This document shows, one piece after another, positions 1 to 9,633 of a DNA stretch of 64,000 nucleotides. The stretch is from Phytohabitans houttuyneae (lineage in GTDB: Bacteria > Actinomycetota > Actinomycetes > Mycobacteriales > Micromonosporaceae): contig NZ_BLPF01000004.1 in the NCBI RefSeq assembly GCF_011764425.1, positions 124,001 through 188,000 of the forward strand, written 5' to 3'. How positions within the stretch are numbered: position 1 is the first letter of the stretch; every line of letters starts with the position of its first letter. The position numbers and the translations under genes were made by a program. The notes below the pieces were generated by a model that made no database searches, was not told where the DNA came from, and worked only from the letters and a program-made list of their open reading frames with translations.

Positions 1-1
1 C

Positions 2-1144
2 ATGCCCCGCTCCGGTGGCCTCCGTACCGCCCTCCGCTGCCTCGGTGAGGGCTACCTCGCGGCGGGACACGAGCCGATCATGATCGTGCCGGGGCCCGAG
101 ATGTCCGACGAGATGACGCCGCACGGCCGGGTGATCACGCTGCCGGGTCCGGAGGTGCCGGGCAGCGGCGGGTACCGCCTGCTGATCACCGGGCGGCGGC
201 GGCTCTCCAAGCTGCTCGACCGCCTGGAGCCCGACCACATCGAGGTATCCGACCGCTCGACGCTGCGCTGGACCGGGCGGTGGGCCCGCGACCGGGGCGT
301 GCCGTCGATGATGGTGTCGCACGAGAGCCTCGCCGGCCTGCTGACCGTGTGGGGCGTGCCGGAGTCGATCCGCGTGGGCTTCGCCGACCTGGCGAACAAG
401 CGCACCGCGCGGGCGTACGACAAGATCGTCTGTACGACCGCGTGGGCCGCCGCCGAGTTTCGCCGGCTGGGCGTGGAAAACCTCGTCGAGGTGCCGCTCG
501 GCGTCGACCTGGAGACGTTCCACCCGACCCGGCGCGACCACGAGGTGCGCGCCCGGTACGCGGCCGACGGCGAGGTGCTGCTCGTGCACTGCAGCCGCCT
601 CTCCGGCGAGAAGCACCCGGAGATCGCCGTGGACACGGTGGCCGCGTTGCGCGCCGCGGGCGTACCGGCGGTGCTCGTGGTGGTCGGCGACGGGCCGCGG
701 CGCGAGGCGCTGGAGCAGCGCGCGGCCGGGCTGCCGGTGCGCTTCCTCGGCTTCGTCGCCGACCGCAACGACGTGGCGAACCTGCTCGCCTGCGCCGATG
801 TGGTGGTGGCGCCGGGCCCGGTGGAGACGTTCGGCCTCGCGGCGCTGGAGTCGCTCGCCTGCGGCAGCCCGGTCGTCGTCAACGCCGCCAGCGCGCTCCC
901 CGAGGTGGTCGGTGCCGCCGGGATCGCCGCACCCGGTACCGGCGCCGCGTTCGGCGAGGCGGTCATCCAGCTGCTGGATCGCCCGGAGAGCCAGCGGCGG
1001 GCGGCGGCGCGGGCGCGGGCCGAGCAGTTTTCGTGGCCCGCCGCGGTGGAAGGCTTCCTTCGCGCACACGGCGCCGAGGTCCGCGAGCTGGCAAGGTCCG
1101 AGGCGAGGAGCGGGGCGGCGGGTCCGGGGAGCGCGCTGTGTTGA
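2..1144 (+). CDS. Family 4 glycosyltransferase, 5' end outside the window
   Basis: This is a GT-B fold glycosyltransferase (GT4/GT1 type) that transfers a sugar from an activated donor, probably in the cytoplasm for glycolipid or polysaccharide synthesis. The N-terminal SGGLRTAL stretch is normally preceded by about ten residues (a hydrophobic beta strand), so the ATG at position 2 is probably internal and the true start lies upstream. The C-terminal Rossmann half is clear: VVVGDGPRREAL near residue 225, then VAPGPVETFGLAALESLACGSPVV with the donor-binding E(x7)E motif near residues 272-290. The stop overlaps the start of the SGNH hydrolase by a few bases, so the two are probably translated together. 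Acceptor and donor are unknown. Confidence 0.85.
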   Translation: MPRSGGLRTALRCLGEGYLAAGHEPIMIVPGPEMSDEMTPHGRVITLPGPEVPGSGGYRLLITGRRRLSKLLDRLEPDHIEVSDRSTLRWTGRWARDRGVPSMMVSHESLAGLLTVWGVPESIRVGFADLANKRTARAYDKIVCTTAWAAAEFRRLGVENLVEVPLGVDLETFHPTRRDHEVRARYAADGEVLLVHCSRLSGEKHPEIAVDTVAALRAAGVPAVLVVVGDGPRREALEQRAAGLPVRFLGFVADRNDVANLLACADVVVAPGPVETFGLAALESLACGSPVVVNAASALPEVVGAAGIAAPGTGAAFGEAVIQLLDRPESQRRAAARARAEQFSWPAAVEGFLRAHGAEVRELARSEARSGAAGPGSALC

Positions 1145-1989
1145 CCTTCGTCGCACTCGGCGACTCGACGACCGCGGGCTTCGGCGACCCGATGCCCGAC
1201 GGCAGCTGGCGCGGCTGGGCGGCGCTGCTGGCCGACGGCCTTGCACCGCCCGGGCAGGTGGCCTTCCACAACCTCGCGGTCAGCGGCGCGCTCGCCGCCG
1301 ACGTGGCCCGTGACCAGCTGCCGGCGGCGCTGGACCACAAGCCGGACGTCGCGGCGGTGCTGGTGGGCGTCAACGACACGCTCCGGCGGGGTTTCGACGT
1401 GTCCGCGATCGGCAACACGATGGACCATACGATCGGCGCGCTCCACCGGGCCGGCGCGCTCGTGCTCAGCGCCTGCTTCCCCGACCCGGGTCAGCTCTTC
1501 GGGCTACCCGCGCCGCTGGCCCGCCCGCTGTCGCGCCGGATAGCCGCGGTCAACGCGGTCACGCACGCGGTCGCGGCCCGAGTGCCCGGCGTGCACCTTG
1601 ACCTCAACCTGCTTCCGCAGGCGTACGACGCTCGCATGTGGAGCGTCGACCGGCTGCATCCGGGCGAGCGCGGGCACCGGCTGCTGGCGGGCTCGTTCTT
1701 CGACCTGCTCGCCCACCGGGGCGGCCCCGCGCACCGGCGCCCCGACCCCGAGCCGGGCAACCCGCTGCCGTCCCGCGCCGCCAGCGTGTGGTGGATGGCG
1801 ACGCAGGGCAGCGCCTGGCTGTACCGCCGCTCGCGCGACCTGGTCCCCTCGCTGGCCCGCATGGCCATCGCCGAGTGGTGGTACGACCTGCGTGGCATCG
1901 CCAGCCACATGGACGAGGCGATCCAGAGCGAGATCAGCACGGCGCTGGCGATGTTTTCCGACGGCGCGACCACCGGCAAGCCTGGCTGA
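1138..1989 (+). CDS. SGNH/GDSL-family hydrolase
   Basis: This is a serine esterase or lipase-like hydrolase of about 283 residues. The four SGNH blocks are visible: GDSTTAGFGDP with the nucleophile Ser10, the block II glycine at residue 50 (NLAVSG), GVND at 77-80 and DRLHP with the catalytic Asp171 and His174. No signal peptide is seen, so it is probably cytoplasmic. GTG at 1138 and TTG at 1141 are both possible starts; either one overlaps the glycosyltransferase stop. The coupling with a glycosyltransferase suggests deacylation of a lipid or glycoconjugate, but the substrate is not shown by the sequence. Confidence 0.85.
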   Translation: MLTFVALGDSTTAGFGDPMPDGSWRGWAALLADGLAPPGQVAFHNLAVSGALAADVARDQLPAALDHKPDVAAVLVGVNDTLRRGFDVSAIGNTMDHTIGALHRAGALVLSACFPDPGQLFGLPAPLARPLSRRIAAVNAVTHAVAARVPGVHLDLNLLPQAYDARMWSVDRLHPGERGHRLLAGSFFDLLAHRGGPAHRRPDPEPGNPLPSRAASVWWMATQGSAWLYRRSRDLVPSLARMAIAEWWYDLRGIASHMDEAIQSEISTALAMFSDGATTGKPG

Positions 1990-2053
1990 CCGCTCCCCCG
2001 CCGAGGCATGGGGCGGACGGCAGAGCGGTCGGAGTGGCACATAAGGTGTGCGC

Positions 2054-2779
2054 ATGGGACGACCGGACGGGCGCGCGCCCGACGAACTGCGGCCGGTGAA
2101 GCTGACCCGCCAGTGGAGCATCCATCCCGAGGGCTCGGTGCTGGTGGAGTTCGGTGCGACGCGGGTGCTCTGCACCGCGAGCGTGACCGAAGGGGTGCCG
2201 CGCTGGCGCAAGGGTTCCGGCCTCGGCTGGGTCACCTCGGAGTACTCGATGCTGCCCCGCGCGACCACCACCCGCTCCGACCGGGAGAGCATCAAGGGGC
2301 GGGTCGGCGGGCGCACCCATGAGATCTCTCGCCTGATCGGTCGCAGCCTGCGCGCCTGCATCGACCTCAAGGCCCTGGGGGAAAACTCCATCGTGCTCGA
2401 CTGCGACGTGCTCCAGGCCGACGGCGGCACGCGCACGGCGGCGATCACCGGGGCGTACGTGGCGCTCCACGACGCGGTGAGCTGGATGGCCAAGCGCGGG
2501 CTGCTCGCCGGCAAGCCGGCCGACGCGGTACACCGGTCGGTCGCCGCGGTGAGCGTCGGCGTGATCGACGGCCAGCCCCGCCTCGACCTCTGCTACGAGG
2601 AAGACGTCGCGGCCGAAGTGGACATGAACATCGTCTGCACCGGCGCGGGTGACTTCGTCGAGGTGCAGGGGACCGGCGAGTCCGGTGTGTTCGACCGGGC
2701 CCAGCTGGACGCACTGCTCGACCTCGGCGTCGCCGGGTGCGGCCAGCTCGCCGACCTCCAGAAGGCCGCGCTTTCGTGA
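2054..2779 (+). CDS. rph: Ribonuclease PH
   Basis: RNase PH is the phosphorolytic 3'-5' exoribonuclease that trims tRNA precursors. The 241-residue protein has the family's usual length and the N-terminal signature [13 protein letters not shown]. It also has the RNA-contact arginine block RSLRACIDL near residue 95 and the phosphate/metal region [15 protein letters not shown] near 115-130. ATG at 2054 gives the normal N-terminus; GTG at 2048 would add only two residues. rdgB follows 34 bases downstream, a pairing common in actinobacteria. Confidence 0.96.
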   Translation: MGRPDGRAPDELRPVKLTRQWSIHPEGSVLVEFGATRVLCTASVTEGVPRWRKGSGLGWVTSEYSMLPRATTTRSDRESIKGRVGGRTHEISRLIGRSLRACIDLKALGENSIVLDCDVLQADGGTRTAAITGAYVALHDAVSWMAKRGLLAGKPADAVHRSVAAVSVGVIDGQPRLDLCYEEDVAAEVDMNIVCTGAGDFVEVQGTGESGVFDRAQLDALLDLGVAGCGQLADLQKAALS

Positions 2780-2813
2780 CCGAGCCGCTGTCCAACCGGG
2801 AGGCCGCCCACTC

Positions 2814-3434
2814 ATGACCAAGCTGCTGCTGGCCACACGCAACGCGAAGAAGCTGCAGGAGCTGCAGCGGATCCTGGACAAGGCGCTCGGTCCACACGCG
2901 ATCGAGCTGGTCGGCCTGGCCGACGTCCCGGAATACCCGGAGGCGCCCGAGACCGGCCTCACCTTCGGTGAGAACGCGTTGCTCAAGGCGCGCGAAGGCG
3001 TCAAGTACACCGGCCTGCCCACGGTCGCCGACGACTCGGGCCTCGCGGTCGACGCGCTCTCCGGCATGCCTGGTGTCTTCAGCGCCCGCTGGTCCGGCCG
3101 GCACGGTGACGACAAGGCCAACCTCGACCTCGTGCTGGCCCAGATCGGCGACGTGCCCGACGAGCACCGTGGCGCGGCGTTCGTCTGCGCGGCCGCGCTC
3201 GTGCTGCCCGGCGGCAAGGAGCACCTCGTCGAGGGGCGCCAGGCCGGCCGGCTGATCCGCACCCCGCGCGGCGACGGTGGCTTCGGCTACGACCCGATCT
3301 TCCTGGCCGACGGGCAGGACCGGACCAACGCCGAGCTGACCGCCGAGGAAAAGGACGCGATCAGCCACCGGGGTAAGGCGTTCCGCGCACTGGCAAAGGT
3401 CGTCGCGAAGACGCTCCCCGTCTCCCCCCGATAA
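2814..3434 (+). CDS. rdgB: RdgB/HAM1 family XTP/dITP pyrophosphatase
   Basis: This enzyme hydrolyses non-canonical purine triphosphates (XTP, dITP, ITP) to monophosphates and so keeps the nucleotide pool clean. The 206-residue protein starts with the diagnostic LATRNAKKLQEL (TxNxxK motif). It also has the metal-binding VADDSGLAVDAL segment near residue 70 and the C-terminal GDGGFGYDPIF and SHRGKAFRAL motifs. The ATG at 2814 has a GGAGG-type ribosome binding site about ten bases upstream. It is probably co-transcribed with rph. Confidence 0.96.
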   Translation: MTKLLLATRNAKKLQELQRILDKALGPHAIELVGLADVPEYPEAPETGLTFGENALLKAREGVKYTGLPTVADDSGLAVDALSGMPGVFSARWSGRHGDDKANLDLVLAQIGDVPDEHRGAAFVCAAALVLPGGKEHLVEGRQAGRLIRTPRGDGGFGYDPIFLADGQDRTNAELTAEEKDAISHRGKAFRALAKVVAKTLPVSPR

Positions 3435-3439
3435 CCACC

Positions 3440-3817
3440 GAGGACGGCGGCACCGGCGGCGAAAGGTCCACCGCTGGTGGTTGAAGGCGAGGTTGGTGCC
3501 GCCGGCCACGATCCGGCGACGGTGAGGTTGAGGCCGATCGCCTGCAGCGCGAGCACCGCGGTAAGCGTCAGCACGTAGTCGCCGAGCCCCTGCGGCAGGA
3601 AGCGGGCCAGCTGCGGCCCGACGGCGCGGCCGTGCGCCCGGAAGGCGATGCGCCGGTTGAGCGCGAAGTTCAGCGCTTAGGTCACCCAGAACGCGACCAT
3701 GACCGCGACGGCTTTGGGCAGCGGCGTCAGCCGGTGCAGGAGTGTCGGCAGCGCCAAGCCGAAGGTGAAGCCCACGGCCGCGAGGAGCAGAAACCTCGGC
3801 AGCGAATCACGTGACAC
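3440..3817 (-). pseudogene. GtrA-family membrane protein, disrupted
   Basis: Reading leftward, the fragments join into a GtrA-like flippase: RFLLLAAVGFTFGLALPTLL, then ALNFALNRRIAF, then a segment ending GGTNLAFNHQRWTFRR, which is the typical GtrA C-terminus. Two lesions break it. A TAA codon at 3677-3679 (complement) sits where CAA (Gln) would give QALNFALNRR. A one-base loss near 3511-3520 moves the C-terminal part into another frame; one extra C would restore VARIVAGGTNLAF. GtrA proteins have four membrane segments and move lipid-linked sugars. The start is uncertain: GTG at 3817 or an ATG at 3919. A second lesion at the tail is possible, since no stop follows RWTFRR in that frame. Confidence 0.7.
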
Positions 3818-3928
3818 AGCGGCGACGCCTCCGCGCCAGGGAAAATCCAAGAGAGGCCACCCCAGCCGCTGAAAGCTAGAGACCTTCGCGGTCAGGGTGA
3901 GCCCTTCTGGAAAGTTCAATCCGAAGGA

Positions 3929-3994
3929 GATGTGAGCTGCCGCGATGTCCGCGGTGGTCCGGACCGTTGCTCCCGCGGCCTCACCCTCCGCGGT
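3929..3994 (-). repeat. Dispersed palindromic repeat, copy A
   Basis: On the minus strand this copy reads CCGCGGAGGGTGAGGCCGCG, then a TCCGGA-centred palindrome, then GCGGCAGCTCACATC. The same order is found at 26934-27002, and the parts recur at 5477-5597 and 14421-14479. It lies between the dead gtrA and the IS30 element, and no protein gene is supported here. Confidence 0.75.
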
Positions 3995-4130
3995 GGCCGG
4001 CTTACGGGGTCAGGCATTTGACCAGGAAGGCGCAAGATCCACCTGCCTGATCTCGCCGTCGGTGACTGCCGATCAGGTGCCGGCGGCGTGAGCTTCGAGA
4101 TCTTGGTGAGTTGGCGCGTTATTGGCGGGG

Positions 4131-5169
4131 TCAACCGGTGGTTGCAACGCCTAGGAGCTGGGCCATCTTCTCACTGGGGGTGGCCCAGGCCAAGGTTTGG
4201 CGGGGGCGGCTGTTGAGTTCGTCGGCGACGGTGTCCAGGTCGGTTTGGCTGATGGTGGTGAAGTCGGTACGGCCTTTGGGGAAGTATTGGCGTAGTAGGC
4301 CGTTGGTGTTCTCGTTGCTGCCGCGTTGCCACGGTGATCGGGGGTCGCAGAAGTAGACCGGGCAGCCGGTAGCCGTCGTGAATTGCAGGTGGCGGGCCAT
4401 CTCCGTGCCTTGGTCCCAGGTCAGTGAGGCCCGCAGCCGCTCGGGTAGCCAGCTCATCGCGGTGGCCAACTGGGCGATGACATGCTCGGAGACCTTGCCG
4501 TCGGGTAACCCGACCAGGATCACGAACCGGGTATGCCGCTCCACCAGCGTCGCGATCGCTGAACCGCCGGCACCGCGGCCGCCTTCGAGCAGATCACCTT
4601 CCCAATGCCCGGGCACCGCCCGATCACCGGCCTCGGCCGGACGGGCGGAGATATTCAACCCCAGCCAGGGCCGCTGCGAGCGGACCGGCCCACCATCGAC
4701 CGGCCGAGCCCGACGCCGGGCCCGCCCGGACCGTAACGCCACCTGCCGAGCCAACTCCCCGCGTAGGTTCCCCCGCGCCTGCAGATAGATCGCCTGGTAG
4801 ATCGTCTCGTGCGACACCCACATCTCCGGCTCGTCCGGGAACTCCACCCGTAACCGGGCCGCGATCTGCTGCGGTGACCAACGCCGCCGCAACCACCCCA
4901 GCACCACCTCCCGCAACCGACCCGACCCGACCAGCCTGGCCCGCTTCGGCCGCCGCGACCGCAGATAACACCGGTAATCAGCCACGCTGGCTCGATACCG
5001 CTGACCGTACTGCTCATCCGCACGAACCTCCCGCGACACCGTCGAACGATGCCGCCCCAACCGCCGCGCGATCGACCCGATCGACTCACCACCAGCCCGA
5101 CCCAACGCAATCTGCTCACGCTCAGCAAAAACTCAACCGCGCCGCCACCACACCACCCACCAAGATCAT
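4131..5169 (-). pseudogene. IS30-family transposase, interrupted by one extra base
   Basis: This DDE transposase has an N-terminal helix-turn-helix (SIGSIARRLGRHRSTVSREV) and a catalytic core: GHWEGDLLEG with the first Asp, TWDQGTEMARH with the second, and SPWQRGSNENTNGLLRQYFPKG with the Glu. The in-frame part from TTG 5105 is 324 residues. The natural start seems to be ATG 5169, giving MILVGGVVAARLSF, but a T5 run (A5 at 5127-5131 on plus) shifts the frame. With four T the protein runs on as FAEREQIALGRAGGESIG to about 345 residues. This may be an inactivating insertion, a slippage site or a sequencing error. Confidence 0.8.
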
Positions 5170-5195
5170 CAAAGAGTGTCGCAACCACCGATTGA
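4131..5195 (-). mobile_element. IS30-family insertion sequence
   Basis: The element is about 1.06 kb and carries one transposase gene that fills almost all of it. The ends are imperfect inverted repeats that share TCAA(C/T)CGGTGGTTGC reading inward: 4131-4145 on the plus strand and 5195-5181 on the minus strand. The transposase stop codon lies inside the left repeat. I see no convincing short target duplication, which for this family would be only 2-3 bases or could have been lost. Degenerate copies of the dispersed repeat lie on both sides. Confidence 0.75.
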
Positions 5196-5636
5196 AACCG
5201 CCATTTCGACGCTAACTTGCCAAGATCTGCCGGAGTGGGCTCCTGGGTTGAGCTGGGCGACCGCGCAGGGTGAGGCGGCACCCGCGGGCACAGCGGCAGC
5301 TCACAGCTAACTCGGGTCGGACTCTGAGAACGCTCACCCTGACCGCGAAAAGTCTCTAGATACCTTATGGGGTCGAGGCGGGCGAATCCGTCTACAACCG
5401 AGGGGCGACCACCCTCTCCCCGAAGTCTCTACAGATCCGCCGGAGCCAGCACGCGGGGTTGGGGTGAGGTGGGCGTCCGCGGAGGGTGAGGCCGCGGAAC
5501 GCACCCCAAGAAAACGCTCCGCTGCGCTCCACGTTTCCCCGGGGGCCCCGCGCAACCGTCCGGACCACGACGGACAGAGAGCGGTAGCCCGGATCTGTTT
5601 CGAATTGGATCTTCTGAAACGGCTACCAGGCCGGGC
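5196..5636 (+). other. Non-coding gap with degenerate repeats between IS30 and hutH
   Basis: No credible gene is seen in this 440-base stretch. It holds two diverged copies of a unit that begins AGATC(T/C)GCCGGAG (5224 and 5431) and continues into GCGCAGGGTGAGG or GCGGAGGGTGAGG. Reading frames here are short and do not resemble known proteins. The leftward hutH operon ends into this region, so the hairpins in the right part could act as its terminator. Confidence 0.5.
5477..5597 (+). repeat. Dispersed palindromic repeat, copy C (expanded)
   Basis: The left block CCGCGGAGGGTGAGGCCGCG (5477-5496) and the right block CCGTCCGGACCACGACGG...GCGGTAGCCCGGATCTG (5556-5597) match the other copies, but here they are separated by about 58 extra bases. 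The left half resembles copies A and B; the right half resembles the copy at 14421. Confidence 0.7.
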
Positions 5637-7172
5637 CTAGGCGAGCGGGCCGATGGCCGCTTCGACCGCGGTGAGCAGGGCCCGGCCGCGCACCGTGGCG
5701 CGGGCCTGCTCCAGCACCGGGGCGAGGAACGTGTCCGGTCCCGGCTCGCCGGCGAAGTCGCGCACCATCGTGATCGCGATCTCGCCGGCCGGTGAGGGGC
5801 GGAGCGGCTGGCGCAGCTGCAGGCCGCGCACCGCGGAGAGCAGCTCGACGGCGAGCAGGCTGGTCAGGTTGTCGAGCACCCGGCGCAGCTTGACCGCGGC
5901 CGCCCAGCCCATCGATACATGGTCCTCCTGCATGCCCGAGGTCGGCACCGAGTCGACCGAGGCGGGCGAGGCGAGCCGCCGGTTTTCCGCGACGATGCCG
6001 GCGGCCGTGTACTGAGCGATCATCAGGCCGGAGTTGACGCCCGGGTCCGGTGACAGGAACGCCGGCAGGTCGCGGGACCGGCACACGTCGAGCAGCCGGT
6101 CGACCCGCCGCTCGGAGATCGCACCCACCTCGGCCGCGGCGATCGCCATGAAGTCGGCGGCGAAGCCGAGCGGTGCGCCGTGGAAGTTTCCGGTCGACTC
6201 GACGCGCCCGTCCGGGAGCACCACCGGGTTGTCCACCACGCTGGCCAGCTCGCGCTCGGCCACCTGCGCCGCGAACACCAGCGTGTCGCGGGCCGCGCCG
6301 GCGACCTGGGGGGCGCAGCGCATCGAGTACGCGTCCTGCACCGCGTGCACCATGTCGTTGCGGTGCGAATCCATGATCCGCGAGTCCTGGAGGAGCCGGT
6401 AGATGTTGGCCGCGGACACCGCCTGACCGGGGTGCGGGCGGATCGCGTGCAGCTCGGGCAGGAACGGGCGGTCGGTGCCCAGCATCACCTCGATCGCGAG
6501 CGCGGCGGTCAGGTCGGCCATCGTGAAGAGGTGGCCCGCGTCCTCGATCGCCAGCAGCAGCATGCCGAGCATGCCGTCGGTGCCGTTGACCAGCGCGAGC
6601 CCTTCCTTCGAGGAGAGAGTCACCGGCCGCAGGCCGGCGCGGTGCAGCGCCTCGCCGCCGTCGACCCGGGCGCCCGACTTGTCCAGCACCCAGCCCTCGC
6701 CGAGCAGAACCAGCGCGCAGTGGGCCAGCGGCGCCAGGTCGCCGGAGGCGCCGAGCGAGCCGTGCTCGGGCACCCACGGCGTGACGTCGTGGTTGAGCAG
6801 GTCGACCAGCGCCTGCGCGATCAGCGGCCGCACGCCGGAGCGGCCCAGCGCCAGCGACCGCACCCGCAGCAGCATCATCGCCCGCACGACCTCGCGCGGC
6901 ATCGGCGCGCCGACGCCGGCCGCGTGCGAGCGGATCAGCGCGTGCTGCAGCTCGGCCCGGCGCTCCGGCGCCACGAACGTGTTGGCGAGCGCGCCGAAGC
7001 CGGTCGAGACGCCGTAGACAGGCCGGCCCTCACGCTCGATACCGTCGACGATCGCGCGGCTGCGCTCCATCGCCTCGATGGTGGACGGCGCGAGGCGGAC
7101 GGGAGCCTGCGCGCGGGCGACGTCGGCGACGTCGGTGGCGGTGACGCCGGTGGGCTGGACGGTGACGGTCAT
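5637..7172 (-). CDS. hutH: Histidine ammonia-lyase
   Basis: HutH removes ammonia from L-histidine to give trans-urocanate, the first step of histidine breakdown. The 511-residue cytoplasmic protein contains the Ala142-Ser143-Gly144 triad ([13 protein letters not shown]) that cyclises to the MIO electrophile. It also has the YGVSTGFG motif near residue 53, [28 protein letters not shown] and [11 protein letters not shown]. Its ATG overlaps the hutI stop (ATGA), so it is the last gene of the leftward hut operon. The length and all key motifs look normal. Confidence 0.97.
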   Translation of the reverse strand: MTVTVQPTGVTATDVADVARAQAPVRLAPSTIEAMERSRAIVDGIEREGRPVYGVSTGFGALANTFVAPERRAELQHALIRSHAAGVGAPMPREVVRAMMLLRVRSLALGRSGVRPLIAQALVDLLNHDVTPWVPEHGSLGASGDLAPLAHCALVLLGEGWVLDKSGARVDGGEALHRAGLRPVTLSSKEGLALVNGTDGMLGMLLLAIEDAGHLFTMADLTAALAIEVMLGTDRPFLPELHAIRPHPGQAVSAANIYRLLQDSRIMDSHRNDMVHAVQDAYSMRCAPQVAGAARDTLVFAAQVAERELASVVDNPVVLPDGRVESTGNFHGAPLGFAADFMAIAAAEVGAISERRVDRLLDVCRSRDLPAFLSPDPGVNSGLMIAQYTAAGIVAENRRLASPASVDSVPTSGMQEDHVSMGWAAAVKLRRVLDNLTSLLAVELLSAVRGLQLRQPLRPSPAGEIAITMVRDFAGEPGPDTFLAPVLEQARATVRGRALLTAVEAAIGPLA

Positions 7173-8335
7173 CGCGAAGGCACTCCATTGTGCACGGTGT
7201 GGCGGACGAGTGGCACGCCCGGCCGGTAGGCCAGGTGCAGGTGGGACGGTGCGTCGAGCACCACAAGGTCGGCCCGCGCGCCGGGCCGCAGGACGCCGAT
7301 GTCCGTGCGGCGCAAGGCTCGCGCGCCACCCGCGGTGGCGGCCCAGACCGCCTCCGCCGGGGTCATGCCCATCTCGCGTACCGCGAGGGCGATGCAGAAG
7401 GGCATCGATGTGGTGTACGAGGAGCCGGGGTTGCAGTCGGTGGCGAGCGCGACGGTCACGCGGGCGTCAAGGAGGCGCCGCGCGTCGGGGTACGCCGAGC
7501 GGGTGGAGAACTCCGCGCCTGGCAGGAGCGTGGCGACGGTCGCCGAGCCGGCGAGCGCGTCCACATCGGACTTGTCGAGATGCGTGCAGTGATCCGCGCT
7601 GGCCGCGCCGAGCTCCACCGCCAGCCGCACGCCCGGGCCGGTGCCGAGCTGGTTGGCGTGTACCCGCACGCCGAGCCCGGCCGCCTGGCCGACGGTCAGG
7701 ATCGCGCGGGAGTGGTCGGCGTCGAACGCACCCCGCTCGCAGAAGACGTCGATCCACCGCGCGTGCGGTGCGGCGGCGCGGAGCATCGGCCCGCACACCA
7801 GGCCGACGTAGTCGTCCGGGCGGTTGGCGTACTCGGCCGGCACGACATGCGCGCCGAGGAACGTCGTCTCCTCCGTGAACTCGCGGGCGATGCGCAGGGA
7901 GCGTGCCTCGTCGGTGACGCTCAGCCCGTACCCACTCTTGATCTCGATCGTGGTGGTGCCCTGCCGCAGCGCCTCGCGGTGCAGGCGCTCGACGGTGTCG
8001 CGGAGATCGTCGTCGCTGGCCGCCCTGGTGGCCGCGACGGTCGTGCGGATGCCGCCGCCGGTGTACGCCTCGCCGGCCATGCGGGCCGCGAACTCGGCCG
8101 CCCGGTCGCCGGCGAAGACCAGGTGGGCGTGGCTGTCGACAAAGCCGGGGAGCACGGCGGCGCCCTCGGCGTCGAGGCGGCGGTCGGCCGGCTGTGCGTA
8201 CGCGGCGCGCCCCAACCAGGCGATCCTGCCGTCCTCGATCAGCACGGCGGCGCGCTGGACGACGCCGAGCGGCCCGCGCCCGAGCGCCGGGTCGTTGGTG
8301 ACCAGCTCGCCGATGTTGTCGATAAGAAGATTCAT
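7169..8335 (-). CDS. hutI: Imidazolonepropionase
   Basis: HutI opens the imidazolone ring to give N-formimidoyl-L-glutamate. This amidohydrolase-superfamily enzyme has the metal-binding HAH motif in [15 protein letters not shown] (His69, His71), EIKSGYGLS near residue 155, VHANQL and [10 protein letters not shown], and the C-terminal [16 protein letters not shown] signature. I chose ATG 8335 ([13 protein letters not shown]); an upstream in-frame extension is low-complexity and overlaps hutF. Both ends overlap neighbours by ATGA, which indicates translational coupling. Length is 388 residues, usual for the family. Confidence 0.96.
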   Translation of the reverse strand: MNLLIDNIGELVTNDPALGRGPLGVVQRAAVLIEDGRIAWLGRAAYAQPADRRLDAEGAAVLPGFVDSHAHLVFAGDRAAEFAARMAGEAYTGGGIRTTVAATRAASDDDLRDTVERLHREALRQGTTTIEIKSGYGLSVTDEARSLRIAREFTEETTFLGAHVVPAEYANRPDDYVGLVCGPMLRAAAPHARWIDVFCERGAFDADHSRAILTVGQAAGLGVRVHANQLGTGPGVRLAVELGAASADHCTHLDKSDVDALAGSATVATLLPGAEFSTRSAYPDARRLLDARVTVALATDCNPGSSYTTSMPFCIALAVREMGMTPAEAVWAATAGGARALRRTDIGVLRPGARADLVVLDAPSHLHLAYRPGVPLVRHTVHNGVPSR

Positions 8336-9633
8336 GCGATGGCGTCCTCGAGAGCCGCGGCCACGTCCAGCCACAGATGCCGTCCATCATGGACAACTTG
8401 GCGACCGTCCACGATGACGTGTGCCACGTCGGCGGCGGTGGCGGCGTAAAGGGCGCCGTGCGGGCCGGTGCCCGCCGTGCGGACGGTGTCCAGCCGCACG
8501 GTCACCAGGTCGGCGCGCCGGCCGGCGGCGATCGTGCCGGCGTCGCTCCAGCCCAGGGCCGCGTGTCCGGCCTCGGTGGCGGCGGCGACGAGCTCGGTGG
8601 CGGAGAAGTGGCCGCGCCGCTCGGTGCGCAGCCGCTCGTCCATCTCGACCGCCCGCGCCTCCTCGAAGATGTCGACCACCGCGTGGCTGTCGCTGCCGAG
8701 GCACAGCGGGCTGCCGCCATCGACGAGAGCCCGGGCGGGGCCGATGCCGTCGGCGAGGTCACGCTCAGTGGTGGGGCAGAGGCACACGGCCGTGTCGGTG
8801 TCGCCCAGCTCGGTGCGGTCGGAGTCGCTGAGGTGGGTGGCGTGCACCGCCGTCGTCTGCGGCCCGAGCGCACCCGCGTCAGCGAGCAGCTCGGTCGGGG
8901 TGCGGCGGTAACGGGCGAGGCAGGCGGCGTTTTCGGCCCGCTGCTCGGAGAGGTGTACGTGCAGCGGCGCTCCCCGCGCGGCCGCCCACTCGACCACGGT
9001 CGGGATCTGCTCGGCCGGCACCGCGCGTACGGAGTGGACGGCCGCGCCGACCCGGGCGTGCTCGGCGGGCGTGAACGCGGACACCCGCTCGGCCCAGCGT
9101 GCCGCGTCGCCGTCGCCGAAGCGCCGCTGCACACCGGCGAGCGGCTCGCCATCCACAGTGGACGTGAGGTAGCAGGTGTCGAGCAGCGTGATCCGGATGC
9201 CCGCCTCGGCGGCCGCCTCGACAAGGGCGGCGGACATCTCGTTGGGGTCGGCGTAGCGGGCGCCCTCGCTGTCGTGGTGCAGGTAGTGGAACTCGCCGAC
9301 GCAGGTGATGCCGGCGAGGGCCATCTCCGCGTAAGCGGCGCGGGCGAGGGCGCGGTAGCTGTCCGGGGTGAGCCGGCCGGCGACCGCGTACATGGTGTCG
9401 CGCCAGCTCCAGAACGTGCCACGGGCCTGCGTGTGCCCGCGCAGCGCGCGGTGGAAGGCGTGCGAGTGCGCGTTGGCGAGGCCGGGCAGCGTGAGCCCGG
9501 CCAGCCTCGCCGCACCGGGGGGTGCCGCCACGCCGGGCGTGAGGCCGGTGAAGCGGCCGCCCTCCACCTCGATGAGCACGCTGGGTGCCGGCCCGCCGTC
9601 CAGCCAGGCCCACTCGGCGTGGTAGGCGGTCAT
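8332..9633 (-). CDS. hutF: Formimidoylglutamate deiminase
   Basis: HutF converts N-formimidoyl-L-glutamate to N-formyl-L-glutamate plus ammonia, the five-step route of histidine degradation. The 433-residue protein is an amidohydrolase-superfamily deiminase with the metal motif [13 protein letters not shown] (His56, His58), the [12 protein letters not shown] motif near residue 115, and LHVHLSEQ. The pairing with hutI and hutH and the absence of hutG-like formiminoglutamase support HutF over other deaminases. ATGA overlaps on both sides. Confidence 0.93.
   Translation of the reverse strand: MTAYHAEWAWLDGGPAPSVLIEVEGGRFTGLTPGVAAPPGAARLAGLTLPGLANAHSHAFHRALRGHTQARGTFWSWRDTMYAVAGRLTPDSYRALARAAYAEMALAGITCVGEFHYLHHDSEGARYADPNEMSAALVEAAAEAGIRITLLDTCYLTSTVDGEPLAGVQRRFGDGDAARWAERVSAFTPAEHARVGAAVHSVRAVPAEQIPTVVEWAAARGAPLHVHLSEQRAENAACLARYRRTPTELLADAGALGPQTTAVHATHLSDSDRTELGDTDTAVCLCPTTERDLADGIGPARALVDGGSPLCLGSDSHAVVDIFEEARAVEMDERLRTERRGHFSATELVAAATEAGHAALGWSDAGTIAAGRRADLVTVRLDTVRTAGTGPHGALYAATAADVAHVIVDGRQVVHDGRHLWLDVAAALEDAIA

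Noticed and set aside
52-1446. Long leftward reading frame of 464 codons opposite the glycosyltransferase and SGNH genes
   Set aside because: Its translation is Arg/Ala/Ser-rich without any family motif and mirrors strong genes on the plus strand; this is the usual high-GC antisense shadow.
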